From Roseateles_B flavus (lineage in GTDB: Bacteria; Pseudomonadota; Gammaproteobacteria; Burkholderiales; Burkholderiaceae_C): DNA of 64,000 nt. Under the pieces are notes generated by a model. That model worked only from the letters and a program-made list of their open reading frames with translations. It made no database searches and was not told the origin of the DNA. Both the position numbers and the translations under genes were made by a program. The stretch covers positions 186,001 to 250,000 of the forward strand of contig NZ_JBDPZC010000008.1 of assembly GCF_039872765.1 (NCBI RefSeq), read 5' to 3'. Positions 16,794 to 25,579 of the stretch are shown one piece after another (the first letter of the stretch is position 1; every line of letters begins with the position of its first letter).

Positions 16794-18869
16794 ATGACTG
16801 ACTCCCGCCCCTCCCCTGCCAGCCTCGCGCAGCCGGCCGCTGCGCTGCCGCCCCGTCGCGGGCGCCGCTGGCTGCTCTGGGCGGCCCTGATCGGCCTGCT
16901 GCTGGTCGCCCAGAGCCTGCTGCTGGCGCTGACCCTCAGCTACGAGACCCAGCGCGCCCAGGATCAGGTCGACGCCCTCGCGCTGGAACTCGTGGGCCGG
17001 CTGCAGCAGCTGGGATCGCACCAGATGCAGGACGTGCAGGCCCTCATGTGGGAGGAAGGCGCCATGAGCTGGCAGGCCGAGGCCGCACGCCTGATGCGCG
17101 CGTCGCGGCCCTTGCTGCGCCTGGAATGGCGGGACGCCCGGCGCCAGGTGCAGCGCGCGGTGGAGTCGCCCTTCGGCGGTCCCATGTTCGCGCGCCTGGC
17201 CCGGACCGAACTGCAGCTGGAGACGGAGCTGGCCTGCACCGCGGCGGTTCGCCAGGGCTCGCCGCAGTACTCGCGCAGCTACTTCGTGCCGCTGGGCGGA
17301 GGGGACGGCCTGGAGGTGATCGACCTCTGCCTGCCCCGCCTGCAGGCCGGCCGCACCGAGGGCTACCTGGTCGCGACGCTCGGCCTGCATCAATGGCTGG
17401 AGGAAGCTTCCACGCCCGAACAGGCGCGGCGCCATGAGTTCAGCTTCGTCGAGGGCGATGGCACCCGGCTGGCCCGCGCCGGCCTGGTCCGTGGTGCCGG
17501 CCACTTCCGCGCCGAGCGCGTGCTGGACATGCCGGGCCTGACCCTGCAGCTGCGCGTGGACAGCGCGGCGGGCAGCCCCAAGCTCATCCCCAACCTGATG
17601 ACCTCGCTGGTGCTGGGCCTGTCCCTGGCGCTGTTCGGCGTGGTGATTCTGCTGGCCCGCGACGTGCGCCGCCGCGCCGCCGCCGAGCGCGCCCTGGCCG
17701 AGGCCCTGGCCCTGCGCAAGGCCATGGAGAACTCCCTGATCACCGGCCTGCGGGCCCGAGACATGGACGGCCGCGTGAGCTACGTCAACCCGGCTTTCTG
17801 CCAGATGGTGGGCTTCAGCGCCGAGGAAATCCTGACCACCGGCGGCGAGCGCGAGCAGAGCGCGCCGCCCTACTGGCCGCCCGAGTTCATCGAGGAATAC
17901 CGGCGCCGCCACCGCGAGCGCAGCGCCCGCTGGCAGGCGGACACGCCCGCGCCCGGCGGCCAGGACCCGCGCCAGGGCTTCGAGACCGTCTTCATGCGCC
18001 GCAACGGCGAGCGCTTCCCGGTGATGATCTTCGAGGCCCCGCTGCTGGACGCCCAGGGCCAGCAGACCGGCTGGATGAGCGCGGCCCTGGACATCAGCGA
18101 ACAACGCCGCATCGAGGAGCTCTCGCGCCAGCAGCAGGAGCGCCTGCAGGCCACCGCCCGGCTCGCGACGGTGGGCGAGATGGCCTCGCTGCTGAGCCAT
18201 GAGCTGAACCAGCCGCTCTCGGCCATCGCCAGCTATGCCGCGGCCTCACTGAACCTGCTGCGCCTGGAGGCCACGGACCCGCAGACGCCGGACATGGTGC
18301 GCCAGGCGGTGTCCCGCATCGCCGAGCAGGCCGAGCGCGCCGGCCGCGTGATCAAGAGCGTGCACGACTTCGTGCGCCGGCGCGAGCAGGCCCGCGAGTC
18401 CATCGCCGTGGAGCGGCTCTTCGACGCCGTGCTGCCCCTGGTGCGCCTGCAGGCCCGCAAGAGCGGCACGCGCATCGAGCTCGCGCTGCCGCCCGGTCTG
18501 CCCGCCCTGCGCTGCGACCGCACCATGGTCGAGCAGGTGCTGCTCAATCTCAGCCGCAACGGCATCCAGGCCATGGAGGCGCACACGGCGCTGGGCGAGC
18601 GCGTGCTGACCCTGGGCGCCAGCCTGCAGGGCCGCTGGGTGATGATCACCGTGCAGGACCGCGGCCCCGGCATTCCCGAGGGCGTGGCACGCCAGCTCTT
18701 CACGCCCTTCTTCACCACCCGCAGCGAGGGCATGGGCCTGGGCCTGAGCCTGTGCCGCACGGTCATCGAGCAGCATGGCGGCGCCATGGACTTCGAGAAC
18801 CTGGGCGAGGAGGGCGCACGGCGCGGCTGCGTGTTCCGCTTCACGCTGCCTGCCGACACCGCGGGCTGA
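16794..18869 (+). CDS. PAS-containing membrane sensor histidine kinase (DctS-like)
   Basis: Inner-membrane sensor kinase of 691 residues from ATG 16794; an in-frame TTG at 16761 is less likely. TM1 is at about 26-47, a periplasmic sensing domain follows (about 48-262), and TM2 is at about 266-286. Next are a PAS domain (about 310-430) with extra inserted sequence, a HisKA dimerisation helix with phospho-acceptor His 469 (LLSHELNQPLSAIASY) and a HATPase domain with DRGPGIP and GMGLGLSLCRTVIEQHGG. The H-box and architecture match the FixL/DctS group. With a FixJ/DctR-type regulator 37 bp downstream and malic enzyme divergent, C4-dicarboxylate sensing is the best guess. Confidence 0.88.
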   Translation: MTDSRPSPASLAQPAAALPPRRGRRWLLWAALIGLLLVAQSLLLALTLSYETQRAQDQVDALALELVGRLQQLGSHQMQDVQALMWEEGAMSWQAEAARLMRASRPLLRLEWRDARRQVQRAVESPFGGPMFARLARTELQLETELACTAAVRQGSPQYSRSYFVPLGGGDGLEVIDLCLPRLQAGRTEGYLVATLGLHQWLEEASTPEQARRHEFSFVEGDGTRLARAGLVRGAGHFRAERVLDMPGLTLQLRVDSAAGSPKLIPNLMTSLVLGLSLALFGVVILLARDVRRRAAAERALAEALALRKAMENSLITGLRARDMDGRVSYVNPAFCQMVGFSAEEILTTGGEREQSAPPYWPPEFIEEYRRRHRERSARWQADTPAPGGQDPRQGFETVFMRRNGERFPVMIFEAPLLDAQGQQTGWMSAALDISEQRRIEELSRQQQERLQATARLATVGEMASLLSHELNQPLSAIASYAAASLNLLRLEATDPQTPDMVRQAVSRIAEQAERAGRVIKSVHDFVRRREQARESIAVERLFDAVLPLVRLQARKSGTRIELALPPGLPALRCDRTMVEQVLLNLSRNGIQAMEAHTALGERVLTLGASLQGRWVMITVQDRGPGIPEGVARQLFTPFFTTRSEGMGLGLSLCRTVIEQHGGAMDFENLGEEGARRGCVFRFTLPADTAG

Positions 18870-18906
18870 GGCCCTAACATCCGGACTGCCGACAAGGAGC
18901 CTGCCC

Positions 18907-19554
18907 ATGTCCTCCAGCCTGCCCATGGTCTACATCGTCGACGACGAAGAGGTCGTGCGCGACGCCCTGGGCTGGCTGCTGCGCTCGCGCCGCCAGCTCT
19001 TCGAGGGCTTCGCCAGCGCCGAGGCCTTTCTCGACTTCCTGGACGGCCTGCCCGAGGGCGGCGCCCACTGGCCCAACTGCCCCAGCTGCCTGCTGCTGGA
19101 CGTGCGCATGCCCGGCCTCAGTGGCCTGGCCCTGTTCGAGCGCCTGATCGAGCGCGGCCTGCTGCGGCGCCTGCCGGTGATCTTCCTCACCGGCCATGGC
19201 GACGTGCCCAGCGCGGTCGACGCCCTCAAGCGCGGCGCCTACGACTTCGTCGAGAAGCCCTTCTCCGACAACGCCCTGGTGGACCGCGTGCTGCAGGCCC
19301 TGGCGCTCAGCGGCGAGGCCATCGCCCTGCGCGACCGCGACCGCCTGCTGCAGCAGCGCGTGCAGGAGCTGACCGAGCGCGAACGTGAGGTGATGCAGCT
19401 GATCGTGCGCGGCCTGCCCAACAAGCTGATCGCCGACCAGCTCCACATCAGCGTGCGCACGGTGGAGGTGCACCGCGCGCGGGTCTTCGACAAGATGGAG
19501 GTGAAGTCCGCCGTCGAGCTGTCCAACCTCCTGCGTGAGCCCGGTGTGGCCTGA
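18907..19554 (+). CDS. FixJ/DctR-type response regulator
   Basis: Cytosolic DNA-binding partner of the preceding kinase. The product is 215 residues. A receiver domain (about 1-125; acidic pocket DDEE, phospho-acceptor in LLLDVRMPG, signature FLTGHGDVPSAVDALKRGA, Lys in FVEKPF) is joined to a LuxR-type HTH (about 145-205, LTEREREVMQLIVRGLPNK ... ISVRTVEVHRARVFDKM). An AAGGAG ribosome site precedes ATG 18907. Targets are probably C4-dicarboxylate transport or metabolism genes such as the nearby maeB, by analogy with Rhodobacter DctSR. Confidence 0.9.
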   Translation: MSSSLPMVYIVDDEEVVRDALGWLLRSRRQLFEGFASAEAFLDFLDGLPEGGAHWPNCPSCLLLDVRMPGLSGLALFERLIERGLLRRLPVIFLTGHGDVPSAVDALKRGAYDFVEKPFSDNALVDRVLQALALSGEAIALRDRDRLLQQRVQELTEREREVMQLIVRGLPNKLIADQLHISVRTVEVHRARVFDKMEVKSAVELSNLLREPGVA

Positions 19555-19583
19555 GCGCCCCGCCGCCCGGCGACAATCGCCGC

Positions 19584-20558
19584 ATGAGTGCAAGCCTGGG
19601 TGAATTCGAGCTGATCCGCCGTTTCTTCGACCGCGGGGATCGCGCCGCGGACGGCGTAGTCAAGGGCATCGGTGATGACTGCGCCGTGCTGGCGCCCACG
19701 CCGGGCTGGCAGTGGCTGGTCTCGACCGACATGCTGGTCGAGGGCCGGCACTTCCTCTCCACGGTCGACCCCGAGCGCCTGGGCCACAAGGCCCTGGCCG
19801 TCAACCTCAGCGATCTGGCCGCCTGCGGCGCCAGGCCGCGGGCCTTCTTCCTGGCCCTGGCCCTGCCGCGCGCCGATGCGAAGTTCCTGGAAGGCTTCGC
19901 CCGCGGCCTCTTCGCCCTGGCCGACGCCCACGGCATTGCCCTGGCCGGCGGTGACACCACGGCGGGCCCGCTGAACGTCTGCATCACCGTGATGGGCGAG
20001 GCGCCGCAGGGTCAGGTCTTGCTGCGCAGCGGCGCCCGGGCTGGTGACGAGCTGTGGGTCAGCGGCACCCTGGGCGATGCGCGGCTGGCCCTGGAGGTCT
20101 TCCGCGGCACGCATTCGCTGCCCGGTGATCAGTTCGTCCAGGTGCGCCGCGCCATGGAGCTGCCCCAGCCGCGCCTGGCCCTGGGCCAGGCCCTGCGCGG
20201 CATTGCCAGCAGCGCCATCGATGTGTCGGACGGCCTGGGCGGCGATCTGGGCCATGTGCTGAAGGCCTCCGGCGTGGGCGCGGAGGTCTACTTCAACGCG
20301 CTCCCGCGAAGCGCCATCCTGGCCGGGCAAGACCTGATGCTTCAACAGCAGTGCCTCCTGGCCGGTGGCGACGACTACGAGCTGGTGTTCACCGCCGCTC
20401 CCGAACACCATGAGGCGGTCAAGGATGCCGGCGCTCGCACCGGCACGCGCGTGACCCGCGTGGGCCGGATTCGCACGGAGCCGGGCCTGGATGTCCTGGA
20501 CTCCGACGGCGCGCCCATGGCCGTTCTTTTGGCGTCCTTCGACCATTTCAAGAGCTGA
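19584..20558 (+). CDS. thiL: Thiamine-monophosphate kinase
   Basis: ATP-dependent phosphorylation of thiamine monophosphate to thiamine pyrophosphate. The product is 324 residues with AIR-synthase-like two-domain fold. Motifs seen: GIGDDCAVL near residue 28, STDMLVEGRHF, ALAVNLSDLAACGARP, AGGDTTAGP and the C-terminal GGDDYELVF. pgpA starts 2 bp after its stop, as is typical for the thiL-pgpA pair. A minus-orientation copy of the recurrent 14-mer lies inside the gene (20009-20022, encoding QGQVLL). Confidence 0.96.
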   Translation: MSASLGEFELIRRFFDRGDRAADGVVKGIGDDCAVLAPTPGWQWLVSTDMLVEGRHFLSTVDPERLGHKALAVNLSDLAACGARPRAFFLALALPRADAKFLEGFARGLFALADAHGIALAGGDTTAGPLNVCITVMGEAPQGQVLLRSGARAGDELWVSGTLGDARLALEVFRGTHSLPGDQFVQVRRAMELPQPRLALGQALRGIASSAIDVSDGLGGDLGHVLKASGVGAEVYFNALPRSAILAGQDLMLQQQCLLAGGDDYELVFTAAPEHHEAVKDAGARTGTRVTRVGRIRTEPGLDVLDSDGAPMAVLLASFDHFKS

Positions 20559-20560
20559 GC

Positions 20561-21199
20561 ATGAGCGAGCAGCAAGACCTGACCCCCGAGGCAACGGACG
20601 ACAGCGGCGCGCCCCTGCGCCCGGATGACGTGCACATGGCCGACGCCACGCCCAGCAGCGCGGCGCCCGCCCGCAAGGCCCCGCGTCGCGCCACGGTGGG
20701 CTTCATGCTGCGCCATCCGGCCCGCTGGATCGCCCTGGGCTTTGGCAGTGGCCTCTCGCCCGTGGCGCCGGGCACTGTGGGCACGCTGTGGGCCTGGCTG
20801 AGCTTCGTGCTGCTGCGGCCGCATCTGGCGGAGCTGCAATGGCTGCTCCTGATCGCGGTGGGCACCCTGGTGGGTGTATGGGCCTGCACGCGCTGCGCCC
20901 AGCACCTGGGCGTGGCGGACCCGGGCGCCATCGTCTGGGACGAGATCCTGGCCTTCTGGCTGGTCCTGTGTCTGGTGATGCCCGTGGGCTTCGGCGGCCA
21001 GCTGCTGGCCTTCGGGCTCTTCCGCTACTTCGACGCGGCCAAGCCCGGCCCCGTGCGGTGGGCGGACGGCCTGTTCAAGAGCAGGCCCGGCGAGGCCATC
21101 GGCTGGCGCCAGGGGCTGGGCATCTTGTTGGACGATTTCGTTGCCGCTGGATGTACCCTCGTGGTGTTGGCGCTGTGGCGCTTCACCATCGGAGGATGA
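20561..21199 (+). CDS. pgpA: Phosphatidylglycerophosphatase A
   Basis: Inner-membrane phosphatase converting phosphatidylglycerophosphate to phosphatidylglycerol. The product is 212 residues; about 45 hydrophilic N-terminal residues precede the family domain. The conserved GFGSGLSPVAPGTVGTLWAW motif starts near residue 64, and DPGAIVWDEILAFWL and RYFDAAKPGPVRWAD follow, with several membrane segments. Residues 5-9 (QDLTP) are encoded by a copy of the recurrent 15-mer at 20572-20586. It overlaps the next coding region's region by ATGA. Confidence 0.94.
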   Translation: MSEQQDLTPEATDDSGAPLRPDDVHMADATPSSAAPARKAPRRATVGFMLRHPARWIALGFGSGLSPVAPGTVGTLWAWLSFVLLRPHLAELQWLLLIAVGTLVGVWACTRCAQHLGVADPGAIVWDEILAFWLVLCLVMPVGFGGQLLAFGLFRYFDAAKPGPVRWADGLFKSRPGEAIGWRQGLGILLDDFVAAGCTLVVLALWRFTIGG

Positions 21200-21204
21200 C
21201 CATC

Positions 21205-21705
21205 ATGCTGTGCCCTGACGAACCCGAACTGATCGAACGCATCGCCCTGGCCCTCATCCAGCGCCGCGAGCGCATGGGCACGGCCGAGTCCTGCACCGGC
21301 GGGCTCATCGCCGCGGCCTGCACCAGCCTGGCCGGCTCCAGCCAGTGGTTCGAGCGCAGCGTGGTCAGCTACAGCAACCAGGCCAAGACCGAGATGCTGG
21401 GCGTGCCGCCGGGGCTGCTGGAGCTGCACGGCGCCGTCAGCGCCGAGGTGGCGCAGAGCATGGCGCGCGGCCTGTACGCCCATGCGCCCGTCGAGTGGAC
21501 CCTGGCCGTGACCGGCATCGCCGGGCCCAGCGGCGGCAGCGAGGACAAGCCCGTGGGCACGGTCTGGCTGGCGCTCTACCACCACGGCAAGCCGATCAAG
21601 GTCTGGCAGGAGCTGTTCAAGGGCGACCGCCACGCCGTGCGCGCCGCCACCGTGCGCGTGGGCCTGTCGGCCCTGTGCGAGGCCCTGGAGGACCGGGACA
21701 GCTGA
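21205..21705 (+). CDS. pncC: Nicotinamide-nucleotide amidohydrolase PncC (CinA C-terminal family)
   Basis: Deamidates NMN to nicotinate mononucleotide in the pyridine-nucleotide cycle. The product is 166 residues, a stand-alone CinA C-terminal domain. Motifs: MGTAESCTGGLIAAACTSLAG, a conserved Ser/Lys area SVVSYSNQAKTEMLGV, and AVTGIAGPSGGSEDKPVGTVW. ATG 21205 is chosen because GGAGG (21191-21195) lies 9 nt upstream; the ATG at 21196, which overlaps the pgpA stop, abuts that site. ghrA follows with a 1-bp overlap, so thiL-pgpA-pncC-ghrA is probably one operon. Confidence 0.93.
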   Translation: MLCPDEPELIERIALALIQRRERMGTAESCTGGLIAAACTSLAGSSQWFERSVVSYSNQAKTEMLGVPPGLLELHGAVSAEVAQSMARGLYAHAPVEWTLAVTGIAGPSGGSEDKPVGTVWLALYHHGKPIKVWQELFKGDRHAVRAATVRVGLSALCEALEDRDS

Positions 21706-22664
21706 TGGCGATTCTCCTGTGTGGTGCCTGGGCGCTGGACCAGCCCGAAGGCCGGGCCGAGCAGCAGCGCTGGCTGCAGGCCCTGCATCAAGCCCTGCCG
21801 GGCGAGGACTGGGTGCTGCAGGCGCCCGAGGACCCGGCGCAGGCCGCGGCCATCGAGATTGCCGTGGTGGCCAACCCGCCGCCCGGCAGCCTGCAGGGCC
21901 TGCCGCGCCTGGCCTTGATCCAGTCCCTGTGGGCGGGCGTGGACCGCCTGATGCAAGACCTGACCCTGCCGTCAGGCATCCCCCTGTGCCGCATGGTCGA
22001 CCCGGCCATGAACGAGGCCATGGTGCAGACGGCGCTGTGGGCCACCCTGGCCCTGCACCGCGGCTTCTTCCAGTGCCAGCAGCAGCAGCGCACGGCGCTG
22101 TGGCGCCAGCCCCCGCAGCTGCGTGCGGCCGAATGGCAGGTGCTGGTGCTGGGGCAGGGCGAGCTGGGCGGCCGCGTGGCCCGCAGCCTGGCCGGCCTGG
22201 GCTACGCCGTCTCGGGCTGGAGCCGCCGGCCCAGGACGCATGAGGGCGTGCAGGGCCTGCATGGCGAAGACGGCTTGTCCCGGGGCCTGGCCGCGGCGGA
22301 CACGGTAATCAACCTGCTGCCGCTCACCGACGAAACCCGCGGCTTCTTCGACGCCCGGCGACTGGGCGCCTTCAAGCGGGGCGCCAGCCTCATCAATCTA
22401 GCGCGCGGCGCCCATGTCGACGAGCAGGCCCTGCTGGCGGCCCTGGACGCGGGCCACGTCGGGCATGCGGTGCTGGATGTCTTCCGCCACGAGCCGCTGC
22501 CGGCGCCGCATCCCTTCTGGTCGCACCCGCAGGTGACGGTCCTGCCCCACACGGCGGCGCAGACCGATCCGCGCTCGGCGGCCGAGGTGGTGGCGTCCAA
22601 TGTCAGGGCGCTGCGCAGCGGAACGACTTTGCAGCACCGGGTCGAGCGCAGCCAGGGCTACTGA
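21705..22664 (+). CDS. ghrA: 2-hydroxyacid dehydrogenase, glyoxylate/hydroxypyruvate reductase A type
   Basis: NAD(P)H-dependent reductase of glyoxylate/hydroxypyruvate. The product is 319 residues. The Rossmann motif VLGQGELGGRVARSL and the catalytic triad of the D-2-hydroxyacid dehydrogenase family are present: Arg in NLARGAHVDEQALL, Glu in DVFRHEPLPAPHPFW and His in TVLPHTAAQTDP. Length and the LIQSLWAGVDRL segment fit GhrA. Start ATG overlaps the pncC stop (TGATG). A copy of the recurrent 14-mer at 21953-21966 encodes QDLT. The physiological substrate is inferred. Confidence 0.85.
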   Translation: MAILLCGAWALDQPEGRAEQQRWLQALHQALPGEDWVLQAPEDPAQAAAIEIAVVANPPPGSLQGLPRLALIQSLWAGVDRLMQDLTLPSGIPLCRMVDPAMNEAMVQTALWATLALHRGFFQCQQQQRTALWRQPPQLRAAEWQVLVLGQGELGGRVARSLAGLGYAVSGWSRRPRTHEGVQGLHGEDGLSRGLAAADTVINLLPLTDETRGFFDARRLGAFKRGASLINLARGAHVDEQALLAALDAGHVGHAVLDVFRHEPLPAPHPFWSHPQVTVLPHTAAQTDPRSAAEVVASNVRALRSGTTLQHRVERSQGY

Positions 22665-22773
22665 AGCGGCCGGCCCGCCGCCCCGCAGGCGGGTGTGCGT
22701 CCCTGAAGCGGGGCTTCTCAAGCGCGGCGGCCCTGCGTTAGCCTTGGGCCTCGTCGTCGGGATGTAAAACACC

Positions 22774-25566
22774 ATGGACTGGCTTCGCAGGCCTGCGCTG
22801 TTTCCGGGTCGCCTGGCATCGGCTGTCGCGGGTGTCGATGCGCCCCCGTCCCTGCCGCTGCTGGCGCTGGCCCGGCGGGCCTGGGCCGAGCGCCAGCTGG
22901 ACAGCCGCCAGGCCCTGTCCTGGGCCGCCGCCGTGCTGGAAGGCCTGCCCACGCTGGACCTTCCCGCGGCCGATGCCCGCCTGCTGGGCGCGCGCATGAC
23001 CCTGGTCCGGGCCGAGGTTCATCTGCAGCAGCTGCGCCTGGACGAGGCCGAGCAGGGCGTGAAGGCGGCGCGTGCGCAGTTCGAGGCCTGCAGCGACGAC
23101 TGCGGGCTGGCCGATGCCTGCTGGCTCGAGCACATCCTGGCCAGTGACCGCGGCGACACCCAGGGCCTGCGCCGCGCCTTGCTGGACGCCCTGGCCTGCG
23201 CCGAGCGGGCCGCCGAGCCGGACCGCGCGCTGTTCCTGCGCATCGTGCTGGCCCGGTCCGACATGTTCCGGGACGCCGAGGAGGCGCGCCAGGCCTGGGC
23301 CGGCCGCCTGCCTGAATCCATCGAAGGACTCTCGCCCATGTGCGCCGCGGCCCTGGCCGACTACCTCGGCGTCCGCGAGGGGCTGCTGTCGCATTTCTCG
23401 CTGTCCGCCACCTGGCTCGAGCAGGGATTCGAACTGGCACTGGCCTCCGGGCAGCTGCGCCGGGCCATGGCCCTGGCCTCGAACCTGGGCTACACCTTCA
23501 CCGCGGCCTCGGACTATGCCCGCGCCATCGACTGGCTGCAGCGCGGCCTGGCGCTGGCCCGGCGTGCCGGCTGGCCCGGTTCCATCGGCCTGTGCCTGGC
23601 GCAGACCGGCGAGGCCATGCGCCGCGTCGGGCAGGTGGGAGCGGCGCGCGAGCTGCTGCAGGAGTGCCTCGACACGCTGGCCGGCCACCCCGACAGCCGC
23701 ACCATCCTGCTGGCCCTGAGCTACCTGGGCCAGGTGGAGCTGGACTGCGGCCATGCGCCGCAAGCCCTGACCCTGTTCGAGACCCTGGTCCGGCGCGCCC
23801 TGCAGGTGGGCTCCAGCGACCTGCGCCTGGACGGCGAGCTGGGTCGTGCGCGCTGCCTGCTGCGCCTGCAGCGCCTGGCCGAGGCGCAGGCTGCGGCCCG
23901 GGGCGCGCAAGACCTGGCACGCCAGCTGCAGCAGCAGACCCTGCAGGTGGAGCTGTTGTGGCTGCAGGCGGCCATCACGCGCGCGGCTGCGGCGCCGCCG
24001 GCCGAGGTGCTGGACGGGCTGCTGGAGGCCTCGCAACTGGCCGCGGTGATCGAGGGCTACCGCCCGCCGCCGGCCCTGCTGGAGGAGACGGCCGAGGCCC
24101 TGGCCGCCGCGGGCCGGCACCAGGAGGCCTATGCAAGCGCACGGCAGGCGGCCCGGGTGCGCAAGGACAGCCTCAGCGACGAAGCCGCCAAGCGCGCCGC
24201 CGCCCTGCAGCTGCACCAGCAGATCGAGACCCTGGCCGCGGAGCGCGAGCATCTGCGCCGCCTGGCCGAGGCAGAGTCGGCCCGTGCGCGGGCCCTGGAG
24301 GATGCGCAGCAGGTGCTCAGCCACCTGAGCCGCGTGGGGCAGGAGATCACGGCCGAGCTGGTGGCCGAGCGGGTGTTCGATTCGCTGGAGCGCCATGTGC
24401 ACGCCATGCTGCACGTGGCCTGCATGGCCATCTACCTGCTCGACGAGGCCGGCACCCAGCTCTACTGCGCCTTTGGCGTGGAGGAAGGCCAGCCCTTCGT
24501 GGACCCGCCCGTGCCGGTGGACGCGCCGCACAGCTACTGCGCGCGCTGCGTGCGGGAGCGCTGCAGCTTCGTCCTGGGCGTGGACGAGCAGCCGCATGCA
24601 GACTCGCAGGTGCCAGGCACCAGCCAGATGCTCAGCGTGATGTTCGCGCCGCTGATGATCGGCGAGCGCGTGGTGGGCGTGATGACCGTGCAGTCGCCGC
24701 GCGCCGCGGCCTACGGCCAGCGCGAAGAGCTCATCTTCTCCAGCCTCTGTGCCTACGCGGCCATCGCGCTGGACAATGCGCGCGCCTACCAGCGCCTGTC
24801 CGAGCTGCAGCGGCACGTGATGGCCCAGGAGAAGCTGGCCGCCCTGGGTGCGATGGTGGCCGGCGTGGCCCATGAGCTGAACACCCCCATCGGCAACAGC
24901 CTGCTGGTGTCCTCGGCCCTGCTCAGCGATGCGCGCGACTTCGAGGCCCGCGTGAGCCGCGAGCCCCTGCGCCGCAGCGACTGGCAGCAGCACGCCACGC
25001 GGACCCGCGAGGGCCTGGAGGTCATCGAGCGCTGCATGGACACCGCGGCGGCCCTGGTGCGCAGCTTCAAGCAGGTGGCGGTGGATCGCAGCGCCGAGCA
25101 GCGCCGGCGCTACGAGCTGCTGGAGCTGTGCCAGCAATGCCACCAGAGCCTGGGCCTGATGCTGCGCCGCGCGGGCGTGCAGCTGGACATCGCCGTGCCG
25201 GCCGGCCTGCTCCTGCACGGCTACCCGGGTGCGCTGAGCCAGGTGCTGGTCATCCTCATCAACAACGCCGTCACGCACGCCTTCGACGGGCGCGAGCAGG
25301 GCCTGATGCGCCTGGAGGCGCAGCTCAACGGGCCGCACCAGGTCCAACTGAGCCTGCGGGACGATGGCGCCGGCATGAGCCCGGCCGTGCTCAAGCGGGT
25401 GTTCGAGCCCTTCTTCACCACCAAGTTCGGGCAGGGGGGCAGCGGCCTGGGCCTGTCGATCTGCCTCAACATCGTCGAGACCCTGCTGGGGGGCCGCATC
25501 CGGGTCAGCAGCGAGCCGGGCCAGGGCAGCTGCTTCACGCTGGAGCTGCCCCTGATCGCCCCCTGA
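22774..25566 (+). CDS. Large cytosolic sensor histidine kinase (TPR-like repeats, GAF, HisKA, HATPase)
   Basis: Soluble kinase of 930 residues with no membrane segment. Residues about 1-460 are an Ala/Leu-rich alpha-solenoid resembling TPR repeats. A coiled coil (about 462-520) leads into a GAF domain (about 529-665). His 700 in AGVAHELNTPIGNSLL is the phospho-acceptor. The ATPase domain (about 780-928) has VLVILINNAVTHAF, DDGAGMS, FEPFFTTKF and GGSGLGLSICLNIVE. No response regulator is adjacent; the neighbour on the opposite strand is a GGDEF/EAL protein. The input signal is unknown; the solenoid suggests a protein or peptide ligand. Confidence 0.88.
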   Translation: MDWLRRPALFPGRLASAVAGVDAPPSLPLLALARRAWAERQLDSRQALSWAAAVLEGLPTLDLPAADARLLGARMTLVRAEVHLQQLRLDEAEQGVKAARAQFEACSDDCGLADACWLEHILASDRGDTQGLRRALLDALACAERAAEPDRALFLRIVLARSDMFRDAEEARQAWAGRLPESIEGLSPMCAAALADYLGVREGLLSHFSLSATWLEQGFELALASGQLRRAMALASNLGYTFTAASDYARAIDWLQRGLALARRAGWPGSIGLCLAQTGEAMRRVGQVGAARELLQECLDTLAGHPDSRTILLALSYLGQVELDCGHAPQALTLFETLVRRALQVGSSDLRLDGELGRARCLLRLQRLAEAQAAARGAQDLARQLQQQTLQVELLWLQAAITRAAAAPPAEVLDGLLEASQLAAVIEGYRPPPALLEETAEALAAAGRHQEAYASARQAARVRKDSLSDEAAKRAAALQLHQQIETLAAEREHLRRLAEAESARARALEDAQQVLSHLSRVGQEITAELVAERVFDSLERHVHAMLHVACMAIYLLDEAGTQLYCAFGVEEGQPFVDPPVPVDAPHSYCARCVRERCSFVLGVDEQPHADSQVPGTSQMLSVMFAPLMIGERVVGVMTVQSPRAAAYGQREELIFSSLCAYAAIALDNARAYQRLSELQRHVMAQEKLAALGAMVAGVAHELNTPIGNSLLVSSALLSDARDFEARVSREPLRRSDWQQHATRTREGLEVIERCMDTAAALVRSFKQVAVDRSAEQRRRYELLELCQQCHQSLGLMLRRAGVQLDIAVPAGLLLHGYPGALSQVLVILINNAVTHAFDGREQGLMRLEAQLNGPHQVQLSLRDDGAGMSPAVLKRVFEPFFTTKFGQGGSGLGLSICLNIVETLLGGRIRVSSEPGQGSCFTLELPLIAP

Positions 25567-25579
25567 TCGCGGGAACGGA

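Noticed and set aside
22738..25347. 869-codon minus-strand open frame
   Set aside because: Antisense to the 930-residue sensor kinase with intact H and ATPase boxes.
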